Origin: an uncultured Muribaculaceae bacterium
Lineage (GTDB): Bacteria > Bacteroidota > Bacteroidia > Bacteroidales > Muribaculaceae
Assembly (NCBI GenBank): GCA_910589095.1
Contig: CAJUSN010000009.1
Span: 2,376-33,195, forward strand
Reading direction: 5' to 3'
DNA length: 30,820 nucleotides
Part shown: piece by piece, positions 24,267-30,820 of the stretch
How the letters are laid out: every line of letters starts with the position of its first letter
How positions within the stretch are numbered: the first letter of the stretch is position 1
Notes under the pieces: generated by a model
Database searches by the model: none
What the model saw: the letters and a program-made list of their open reading frames with translations, nothing else
What the model was told of the DNA's origin: nothing
Made by a program: the position numbers and the translations under genes

Positions 24267-25760
24267 ATGAAATTCACTATTCTCACTATTCTCACCATTC
24301 TCACTACCGCCGTTTTATCCACAGCATCAGGCATAACCTCTAATGCAAATTCGATAAAGAGAGGTGAGGCAGAATTGACGGTTTCAATTGACTGTCCAGA
24401 TACTTCAGCACTTGCCAATAGTCAAATGTGGGTTGACACCTCGCCCATTTTCAGCGATCTCATGGCAAATGAATCTTACCGTATGCAGAGAAATGGCAAC
24501 CGCTTCACGCTCAGCGTTCACATGGAGCTGGAGGAAGAGATTGTTGGATTACGATTTGAGTGTGATTCAAGCGGATTCGGCACCATGCTCTCTTTACAGC
24601 AATCATGTCCAACGGAAATTACATTTACCGTTGATGAAAATTTCACCTACGAAAAGAGCGTATCAAACAGAAATGATGACCTCACACCCAGTCAGTATGC
24701 TGCCCTTTCGCGAGTTCTTATGGAGTTTTATTCTGACACGGGGATTGTACCCGACTCACTTTACAGCTCGTGGAAGCTTGTCCGCGAATATGAGACCGAG
24801 AAGATGTTTCCGTCCATGCTGCACTCTGCATTTGAAAGCGACACGGTGCCGGCATGGGTTCCGGATTGGTTTATCAACACCCTGAAATGTAGATTTGCCT
24901 CTATTCAAGTAATGCCGTATGTCAAAGCTGCCGAGCGCATGAATGGCCTAAAGGTTGATGAGCCACCAATGGAGTCATACACTTTTCTTGACCGTATAGA
25001 TTATTCCTCTATATTTTTGAAAAGACTGCCTTTTGCAGGACTGAAACCCTTTCTGTACGGTATGCTACGGTTTCCTGGAAAAGGGTTGGAAAAAATTGGA
25101 GAGAGTAGTGTGGCGGAATGGAAAGAAGCGTCTCGCCGGAAACTTTCTCGGGCAATAAGCAACCCCTCACCGTTATTACTTGAACTATTGGCAGCCATGT
25201 CGTTCATAGAGCAGATTGATATAGCAGGAGTGGCTCTGTCGGAAAAGCAGATTGAAAATGTGGATAGAGGATTTAGTGAAGGATTAGCTCAAATAATCAA
25301 CGAGAGAAACAACAGGCTACTCAAAGCCTTGGCCAAACGGGAACGAATATCGGATTTGAGCGATAAATCATTCAATCTCTTGCAATACATTGATGAGCAT
25401 TACCCGGGCAAAGCCGTTATAGTAGACTTCTGGAACACATGGTGCTCACCATGTCTTGCAGCCATGCAGCATATCAAGAGTTATTGCCAAGATACTGATC
25501 TATCACATATTGTTTTTTTAAATATATCAAGTGACAGTTCTCCCTTGGAAGAATGGGCGAAGATAGCAAGGGAAAGCGAGGGTGAACAGATACGGATTTC
25601 CGACGAGGATTTTCGCCTCACAGGCTCTTTTTACCATCTATCGGCACTTCCTTCCTACCTCATATATGACCGAAATCACCAATTAGTGACCACCAGAACA
25701 GGCATCCCCTCTAAAAACGAGTTTGATGAATGGATAAGACTTATTAAAAAAACAGAATAA
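24267..25760 (+). CDS. TlpA/thioredoxin-like exported thiol-disulfide protein
   Basis: This 497-residue protein begins with a signal peptide containing three Ile-Leu-Thr repeats. I chose the ATG at 24267 because it gives a proper signal sequence; an in-frame ATG at 24192 would put 25 polar residues before it. The C-terminal thioredoxin domain (about 370-495) has FWNTWCSPC with Cys393 and Cys396 and the cis-proline Pro462 in SALPSYL. The first 340 residues are a poorly recognisable domain, perhaps like the DUF4369-type regions of Bacteroidota TlpA proteins. A periplasmic or outer-envelope reductase role is likely. The gene is AT-rich (for example 21 G+C of 60 in 24961-25020), unlike the fibronectin-type gene upstream (38 of 60 in 22741-22800). 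Confidence 0.85.
   Translation: MKFTILTILTILTTAVLSTASGITSNANSIKRGEAELTVSIDCPDTSALANSQMWVDTSPIFSDLMANESYRMQRNGNRFTLSVHMELEEEIVGLRFECDSSGFGTMLSLQQSCPTEITFTVDENFTYEKSVSNRNDDLTPSQYAALSRVLMEFYSDTGIVPDSLYSSWKLVREYETEKMFPSMLHSAFESDTVPAWVPDWFINTLKCRFASIQVMPYVKAAERMNGLKVDEPPMESYTFLDRIDYSSIFLKRLPFAGLKPFLYGMLRFPGKGLEKIGESSVAEWKEASRRKLSRAISNPSPLLLELLAAMSFIEQIDIAGVALSEKQIENVDRGFSEGLAQIINERNNRLLKALAKRERISDLSDKSFNLLQYIDEHYPGKAVIVDFWNTWCSPCLAAMQHIKSYCQDTDLSHIVFLNISSDSSPLEEWAKIARESEGEQIRISDEDFRLTGSFYHLSALPSYLIYDRNHQLVTTRTGIPSKNEFDEWIRLIKKTE
24279..24305 (+). repeat. Three tandem 9-base units in a signal-peptide coding region
   Basis: ATTCTCACT, ATTCTCACC and ATTCTCACT follow one another at 24279-24287, 24288-24296 and 24297-24305, each encoding Ile-Leu-Thr. 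They build the hydrophobic core of the signal peptide of the TlpA-like protein. A change of copy number would stay in frame and change only the length of that core. Confidence 0.9.
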
Positions 25761-25906
25761 CAATTATAAACTGTTTTTTCAAAAAGAATCTCTACTAACT
25801 TTTAGAGTCCATATTGTTAAATGGGGCCTTTTGCCTAATCGCAATCTATTTTGCGCTAAAAAAGACTATCGCAAAACTAAAGAATAAGAAATTTAATCCG
25901 TAATGT

Positions 25907-25948
25907 TTTTAGGGAGCGCTTATCATTAGTATGCGCTCCCTAAATTTT
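25907..25948 (+). terminator. Terminator after the TlpA-like gene
   Basis: AGGGAGCGC (25911-25919) pairs with GCGCTCCCT (25933-25941) around a 13-base loop, and three outer T-A pairs (25908-25910 with 25942-25944) extend the stem. TTTTATT follows, and the - strand shows an A/T flank as well, so it may work both ways. It lies about 150 bases past the stop at 25760. The rest of the 298-base gap up to 26058 is AT-rich and has only the promoter box at 26023. Confidence 0.7.
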
Positions 25949-26022
25949 ATTCATTTCTGACAAAATGAGGGGGTTTACGAATTATTAAAGGGGGTGATTA
26001 AGGTTATAAACGTAAAAAACAC

Positions 26023-26030
26023 TATCTTTG
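26023..26030 (+). promoter_or_regulatory. -7 promoter box for the DUF2723 gene
   Basis: TATCTTTG is an exact TAnnTTTG. It predicts a start near 26037 and a leader of only about 22 bases to the ATG at 26059. No TTG sits at the -33 distance. It may drive the DUF2723, deacetylase and queG genes together. Confidence 0.55.
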
Positions 26031-26058
26031 CGCACTAATTTACACTTCCTGCACACAG

Positions 26059-29000
26059 ATGCGCATGAAACGTTACAACATTATCAACAATTCACTCGGC
26101 TGGCTCTGTTTCATCATTGCCGCCGTCACTTATCTGCTCACTCTTGAGCCAACGGCCAGTTTTTGGGACTGTCCGGAATTTATTCTGCAAGGCTATAAAC
26201 TCGAGATAGGCCATCCGCCGGGCAACCCCATCTTCATGCTCGCGGCCCGTTTCTTCACCAACTTCGCCTTTGGCGACGTAACAAAGGTGGCCCTCATGGT
26301 CAATGCAATGTCAGGACTTCTGAGCGCAGCCACCATTCTGCTTCTGTTCTGGACCATAACCCATTTGGTGAAGCGACTCACAGTGGCCGATGACGCCACC
26401 GAAGTGTCGCCACTCAAGATGCTCGTGATTTTCGGTTCAGGTATCTGCGGAGCCCTCATGTATGCGTGGAGCGACACCTTTTGGTTTTCAGCCGTGGAGG
26501 GTGAGGTCTATGCCTTCTCTTCATTCTGTACGGCACTGGTGTTCTGGCTCATCCTGAAATGGGAGAACCGCGCCGACCTGCCTCACAGCGACAAGTATCT
26601 GGTGTTCATTGCCTACGTGATCGGTATTTCAATCGCCGTCCACCTGCTCAACCTGCTATGTATCCCGGCCATTGTCCTGGTGGTATATTATAAGAAATTC
26701 AAGAACCCCACGGGCAAAGGCTCGCTTATGGCACTGCTCGTGTCGTTTGTGATTGTGGGGTTGATTCTCTACGGATTGGTGCCCGGGTTCATCAAAATGG
26801 CACAGCGCTTCGAGCTTGCATGTGTCAACGGACTCGGAATGTCGTTCAACTCCGGCACCCTCATCTATGCATTGGTTCTTGTGGCCTCGTTCTGCTGGAC
26901 CATATTCGAGCTTTATCGCCAGAGCAAACCGTTGCTCATCAGAATATCATTTATCCTGAGCATGTTCCTGTCCGGCATATTCTGGATTGGCCATGGCACA
27001 CTCATCCTCTTCGGCCTCACCATCGCGCTGGCTATTTATATGTTCACGCGCAAGATTCCTGTTAGAATCCTCAATGTGATTGCCATAAGCGTGCTTGTGA
27101 TATTCGTGGGTTACTCAAGCTATGCACTGCTGCTGATACGCTCATCGGCCCACACGCCTATGAATCAGAACGCCCCCGACAATGTATTCGCCCTTGCCAC
27201 TTACCTCAACCGCGAGCAGTATGGCGAGCGACCCCTTATCTACGGTGAAACCTTCGAATCCCAACCCGTACGTGATGCCTCCGGCTCACTGGTGGTGACA
27301 AACGGTGAGAAGCAGTATGCCAAAAAGGTGAAAACTTCCCCCGCCGACAAGGATGAATATTACATGTATGGCGAAAAGAAGGATTACAAGATGAGCCCTG
27401 AGCTCAACATGCTCTTCCCCCGCATCTATAGCGGCGAAGGTGACCACAAACAAGCCTACAGCGACTGGATCGGCGGATTGGAAGGAAACATGGTGCAAGC
27501 CACCACCTATGTTGATGAAAACGGCAATTCACTCCAAACAGAGCCCCACCTGAAGCCCACCTTCGGCGAGAACTTCCGCTTCTTCATGAACTACCAGCTC
27601 AATCACATGTACTGGCGCTACTTCATGTGGAATTTCGCGGGTCGTCAGAACGACATACAGGGCAATGGCGAAGTGAACCACGGCAACTGGATTTCTGGGA
27701 TTCCGTTCATTGACAATCCCCGCCTTGGCGACCAATCGCTCCTCCCCTACGACGATGGCGAAGGAAATGCCGGACACAACGTGTTCTTCCTCCTGCCCCT
27801 CATCATGGGTATCATAGGTTTGGGATGGCAGGCTTTCACCTCCAAGCGCGGCATAGAGCAATTCTGGGTGGTGTTCTTCCTCTTCTTCATGACCGGTATA
27901 GCAATCGTGATCTATCTGAACCAGACACCCGGACAACCGCGTGAACGCGACTATGCATTCGCAGGCTCGTTCTACGCCTACGCCATCTGGGTGGGCATGG
28001 GTGTGGCCGGATTGTGGCGCCTCATCCTTGCAGCCACCCGCAGCAAGAAAGAAAAGGCCGATGAAGCTATAGACAATCCTGAAGCCGGCTCGCCTTTGGC
28101 GCGCAAATCATTCATTGCAGCTGCCATAGCTGCCGTGGTTGGTCTTATCGTGCCCCTTCAGGTTGTGTCACAGACCTGGGACGACCATGACCGTTCCGGA
28201 CGTTATGCCGCCCGCGATTTCGGTATGAACTACTTGAACAGTCTTGATAAAAACGCCATCATTTTCACTTACGGCGACAACGACACCTTCCCCCTATGGT
28301 ATGCACAGGAAGTGGAAGGCGTGCGCACCGATGTGAAAGTGGTCAACCTATCATATCTCACCACTGACTGGTACGTGAATCAGATTCGCCGCCCGAGCTA
28401 CGATGCTCCCGGCATTGAACTTCAGGCCAAGCCTGCGGATTATGCATATGGTGACCTTTCATTCGCCTACATCGTGCCACAACTTGCCGCCACCGACTCT
28501 GTCAGCGCAATTGAGGCCGTAAGGGAAATCTATTCACCTGCTGCGCGTGAAAACCAGTTCGAGCTCACCTTGGTGAACCATCCCCGCATGTATCTCCCCT
28601 TCAATCTCGAGCAGATGGTGAAGGGCGGCCACATCACCGAATCGGACCTCAAAAACCCGCTCTACGTCCCCGTCAGCGCCATACCCATGGACTTCACCAA
28701 GACTCCGGGCTACCAAAACGGTTTGTATCTTAACAACATCATGGCTCTCGACATGATGGCCACCTCTGCCGCCAATGGCTGGAATCGCCCGGTTTACTTC
28801 GCAATGACCGTGCCTGACCGCAGCTACATGGGCCTCTCTCCCTTCATGAGAAGCACCGGTCTTGCCTATGAAGTGACTCCGCTGATGAACCGCTCACGCG
28901 ACATGGCCGTAAACACCGACAAGATGTATGCCAATGTCACCGAACGCTTCCAATGGGGAGGCCTTGACAAAGTGACCGCTCCCGGTCAGGTGTATCTTGA

Positions 29001-29574
29001 TGAGACTGTACGCCGCATGGTGACAACCAACCGTTCGGCTATGCTTGACCTGGCCATTGGACTCGTCACGGAAGCGGAACTGGCCGACTCTATCGCAGGT
29101 CCGGACCAGGCAAAAATAACCGCCTACCGCAACGACCGCTACACCAAAGCGCGCAACGTGTTGAACCTCATGCGTGAGAAACTCCCCGTGGCTGCCATGC
29201 CATTTGCAATGCAAGTGGGAGCTCAGGTTGCCGACCTCTATAACATGATTGGCAAAGCCACCGGCAACAAGGCCGACACACAGACAGCCCGCGAGATTCT
29301 GCGTGGCGAGATTGACCGGTTCACCACCAACGTGCTCTACTATCAGAGCCTCAGCCCCAGCCAGTATCAATCGCTCCAGAATTCGGACCGCTACATTGAT
29401 ATGATCTATTACCTTGATCTTATCGACGCTTACCGCGACGCCGGTGGCGATACCGACAAGCTTGTCAGCGAACTCGGTGCCAAGGGGGTCGATCTCAACC
29501 GACAGCTCACCTACCGCCAGCAAGCTGCCTCCCGACAGGCTGCAACCGAGCAAGCCGCGCAGGCTGAGGAGTAA
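26059..29574 (+). CDS. DUF2723 membrane protein, candidate protein O-glycosyltransferase
   Basis: A 1171-residue inner-membrane protein. The first 400 residues hold about ten hydrophobic helices. The family motif F-W-D-C-P-E-F begins at residue 35, with acidic residues Asp37 and Glu40 in the first periplasmic loop, as in GT-C transferases; relatives usually have WDCGEF. Then follows LEIGHPPGNPIFML. Further helices lie at about 570-690, with the block PGQPRERDYAFAGSFYAYAIW. The soluble part contains FTYGDNDTFPLWYAQEVEGV and a helical, possibly TPR-like C terminus. The human DUF2723 protein TMEM260 is reported to be a protein O-mannosyltransferase, and Bacteroidota have a general O-glycosylation pathway, so a similar role is inferred. 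The activity of this protein itself is unproven. Confidence 0.88.
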   Translation: MRMKRYNIINNSLGWLCFIIAAVTYLLTLEPTASFWDCPEFILQGYKLEIGHPPGNPIFMLAARFFTNFAFGDVTKVALMVNAMSGLLSAATILLLFWTITHLVKRLTVADDATEVSPLKMLVIFGSGICGALMYAWSDTFWFSAVEGEVYAFSSFCTALVFWLILKWENRADLPHSDKYLVFIAYVIGISIAVHLLNLLCIPAIVLVVYYKKFKNPTGKGSLMALLVSFVIVGLILYGLVPGFIKMAQRFELACVNGLGMSFNSGTLIYALVLVASFCWTIFELYRQSKPLLIRISFILSMFLSGIFWIGHGTLILFGLTIALAIYMFTRKIPVRILNVIAISVLVIFVGYSSYALLLIRSSAHTPMNQNAPDNVFALATYLNREQYGERPLIYGETFESQPVRDASGSLVVTNGEKQYAKKVKTSPADKDEYYMYGEKKDYKMSPELNMLFPRIYSGEGDHKQAYSDWIGGLEGNMVQATTYVDENGNSLQTEPHLKPTFGENFRFFMNYQLNHMYWRYFMWNFAGRQNDIQGNGEVNHGNWISGIPFIDNPRLGDQSLLPYDDGEGNAGHNVFFLLPLIMGIIGLGWQAFTSKRGIEQFWVVFFLFFMTGIAIVIYLNQTPGQPRERDYAFAGSFYAYAIWVGMGVAGLWRLILAATRSKKEKADEAIDNPEAGSPLARKSFIAAAIAAVVGLIVPLQVVSQTWDDHDRSGRYAARDFGMNYLNSLDKNAIIFTYGDNDTFPLWYAQEVEGVRTDVKVVNLSYLTTDWYVNQIRRPSYDAPGIELQAKPADYAYGDLSFAYIVPQLAATDSVSAIEAVREIYSPAARENQFELTLVNHPRMYLPFNLEQMVKGGHITESDLKNPLYVPVSAIPMDFTKTPGYQNGLYLNNIMALDMMATSAANGWNRPVYFAMTVPDRSYMGLSPFMRSTGLAYEVTPLMNRSRDMAVNTDKMYANVTERFQWGGLDKVTAPGQVYLDETVRRMVTTNRSAMLDLAIGLVTEAELADSIAGPDQAKITAYRNDRYTKARNVLNLMREKLPVAAMPFAMQVGAQVADLYNMIGKATGNKADTQTAREILRGEIDRFTTNVLYYQSLSPSQYQSLQNSDRYIDMIYYLDLIDAYRDAGGDTDKLVSELGAKGVDLNRQLTYRQQAASRQAATEQAAQAEE

Positions 29575-29601
29575 AGCGGTCATCTCACACTGTTACAACC
29601 G

Positions 29602-30222
29602 ATGCTGATTGAACAGCCACCGTTAGCTTACCGACTTCTTTTTCCTGAGGCGCTTTGGCGCCTCAGGAAAAAAGGCCGGAAAGTGGTGTATCTGACCTTC
29701 GACGACGGTCCCGTGCCAACGGTCACCCCTTGGGTGCTTGACCTCCTTGATCATTACGGGGTGAAAGCCACCTTTTTCCTTGTGGGCGACAATGTGCGCC
29801 GCTCCCCTCACCTGTTGGACGAAATCAAACGTCGTGGCCACTCGTGGGGAAACCACACCATGCATCATCTGCAAGGAATGAAAGTGCCAACATTCCAATA
29901 CATGCGCGACATCACCGAGGCCGACAAGCTTATAGACTCCCCTCTTTTCCGTCCGCCCCACGGACTGCTGCGCTGGAAGCAGGCGGCTGCCATAAAGTCG
30001 CATTACAACATTGTGATGTACGACCTCGTCACCCGCGACTATTCGCGCAAGCTGAATCCCGACCAGGTGCTGGACAATGTGCGCCGTTATGCCCGTAACG
30101 GCTCTATAATAGTGTTTCACGATTCATTGAAAGCCGAACGCAACATGCGTTCGGCACTCCCTCGCGCCATCGAGTGGCTACTCTCCCAAAACTATGAACT
30201 GCTCCCCCTCCCAATGCCTTGA
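29602..30222 (+). CDS. NodB-type polysaccharide deacetylase family protein
   Basis: A 206-residue protein of carbohydrate esterase family 4 type. Motif 1 is TFDDGP at residues 32-37, motif 2 GNHTMHH with His85 and His89 as metal ligands, motif 3 FRPPHG, and the last motif IIVFHDS near residue 170. These give a complete metal and catalytic set, so activity is likely on an N-acetylated or O-acetylated glycan. No signal peptide is seen; the start (LLFPEALWRL) is a hydrophobic helix that recurs in Bacteroidota members, so it may be membrane associated. It starts 27 bases after the DUF2723 gene and overlaps queG by 29 bases. A 15-bp perfect hairpin covers codons 13-24. Confidence 0.92.
   Translation: MLIEQPPLAYRLLFPEALWRLRKKGRKVVYLTFDDGPVPTVTPWVLDLLDHYGVKATFFLVGDNVRRSPHLLDEIKRRGHSWGNHTMHHLQGMKVPTFQYMRDITEADKLIDSPLFRPPHGLLRWKQAAAIKSHYNIVMYDLVTRDYSRKLNPDQVLDNVRRYARNGSIIVFHDSLKAERNMRSALPRAIEWLLSQNYELLPLPMP
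29639..29672. repeat. Perfect 15-bp hairpin in the early codons of the deacetylase gene
   Basis: TTTTTCCTGAGGCGC (29639-29653) and GCGCCTCAGGAAAAA (29658-29672) are exact reverse complements around the loop TTTG. The stem begins 37 bases into the coding region and 65 bases after the stop of the preceding gene. The T and A runs are inside the stem, not behind it, so it does not look like a normal terminator. In mRNA it could slow the ribosome, hinder polymerase or be a cutting site. Confidence 0.9.
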
Positions 30223-30811
30223 CAATCTGTTCGCCTCCACAGCTGTGGCACGCTACGCTGTCACGCGCCTTGAAGAAGTGGACGATGCAGCTCACGAGCT
30301 GTACCGCCAATGGATTTCCAAAAGCTACCACGCCGGCATGGACTATCTGGAGCGCTATGAAGAGGTGCGCAAGGCCCCTGCCCTGCTTCTCGAGGGCGCA
30401 CAGTCCATTATTTGTTGCGCCATACCCTATCTCTCACCCCATCTGCTGCCGCCACGCAAATCCAAAATAGCTGCTTATGCCATGGGGACTGATTACCACG
30501 AGATAGTGAGGGCTGAACTGGAAGATGTGGCCTGCCATCTGCGTGAAACCTTCGGTGGAAACACCCGAGTATGTGTGGACACAGCGCCACTCCGCGAACG
30601 CTACTGGGCCTGCAGGGCAGGCCTCGGCTTCATAGGCCTGAACAATCATCTGATCATCCCCGGATTGGGGTCGTGCTTCTTCCTTGGCGAAATACTCACC
30701 ACAGCAGTACTCCCCGCCTCTCCCGTGAAGGAGATGTCGGAGATTGTTGTGACCTGCTTTGAATATTTGTTGCTCATATTACCTAATACGGTGGGCCGGG
30801 CCAGCAAATGA
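30194..30811 (+). CDS. queG: Epoxyqueuosine reductase, N-terminal part, ending abnormally
   Basis: This 205-residue frame has the N-terminal and cobalamin-binding part of QueG, which reduces epoxyqueuosine to queuosine at tRNA position 34. Landmarks are AGMDYLERYEEVRKAPALLLEGAQS (in part), AYAMGTDYHEIV, VDTAPLRERYWACRAGLGFIG and LGSCFFLGEILTT. Normal QueG proteins then have ferredoxin-like cysteine clusters of the type CGxCxxCxxxCP. Here homology stops after SPVKEM (about residue 183); the last 20 residues contain one cysteine and the frame ends at 30811. The final 75 bases are also less ordered in composition. This may be a broken gene, an insertion border or a poor contig end. The start overlaps the deacetylase gene by 29 bases. 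Confidence 0.8.
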   Translation: MNCSPSQCLDNLFASTAVARYAVTRLEEVDDAAHELYRQWISKSYHAGMDYLERYEEVRKAPALLLEGAQSIICCAIPYLSPHLLPPRKSKIAAYAMGTDYHEIVRAELEDVACHLRETFGGNTRVCVDTAPLRERYWACRAGLGFIGLNNHLIIPGLGSCFFLGEILTTAVLPASPVKEMSEIVVTCFEYLLLILPNTVGRASK

Positions 30812-30820
30812 ACACCCGTG

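Noticed and set aside
25761..25906. AT-rich gap with repeats of TCGCAA as a possible small RNA or repeat array
   Set aside because: Only two short copies and 5-bp stems are seen, with no promoter box of the TAnnTTTG type ahead; no support for an RNA gene.
1..30820. Search for tRNA, rRNA, CRISPR arrays, transposases, integrases and phage genes
   Set aside because: None seen by eye: no regularly spaced repeats, no tRNA T-arm pattern in the gaps, and no protein with such motifs.

Overview
The window reads as a piece of chromosome from a Bacteroidales bacterium, most plausibly a gut Muribaculaceae relative. This placement is inference, from TAnnTTTG-type -7 promoter boxes, NigD-like and DUF3467 and DUF2723 families, C-terminal tails of the type IX secretion (T9SS) kind, an ExbB-ExbD-TonB set beside pdxJ, and gene order. 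It is mostly core genome. I see no transposase, integrase, phage gene, CRISPR array, rRNA or tRNA.

Layout. 1-2766 (+): the end of a LolD-type ABC ATPase, translationally coupled to the first of three tandem, divergent NigD-like lipoproteins, then a DUF3467 protein and a strong hairpin. 2879-5342 (+): cysS and an EamA-type transporter. 5353-8145 (-): pdxJ, exbB, exbD and a TonB-like transducer, in that transcription order. 8297-10402 (+): an ACT-like protein that appears to lack the CBS domains its relatives carry, then nadK and a YgjP-like zinc metalloprotease, the last two overlapping by ATGA. 10537-13401 (+): a large secreted multidomain sialidase, closed by a bidirectional terminator. 13491-20924 (-): yqeY, serS, a TrmH-type RNA methyltransferase, a PDZ/S41 protease and mfd. 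21166-25760 (+): three exported proteins, namely a fibronectin-type protein with a T9SS-like tail, a small protein with a T9SS-like tail, and a TlpA-like thioredoxin protein. 26059-30811 (+): a DUF2723 membrane glycosyltransferase candidate, a NodB-type deacetylase with a perfect hairpin in its early codons, and queG, which loses its iron-sulfur region near the window end.

Two themes link the genes. One is envelope and secretion: lipoprotein release, TonB energization, T9SS-type cargo, a periplasmic S41 protease, a thiol-redox protein and a candidate protein O-glycosylation enzyme. The sialidase suggests foraging on host mucin glycans, although no sialic acid catabolic genes lie here. The other is housekeeping in translation, tRNA modification, cofactors (PLP, NADP, queuosine) and repair.

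I did not find a clear new multi-gene system. The observations most worth checking are the composition break and 10-bp inverted repeat inside the gene at 23311-24150, the CBS-less protein before nadK, the hairpin at the start of the deacetylase, the three tandem lipoproteins behind lolD, and the abrupt end of queG.
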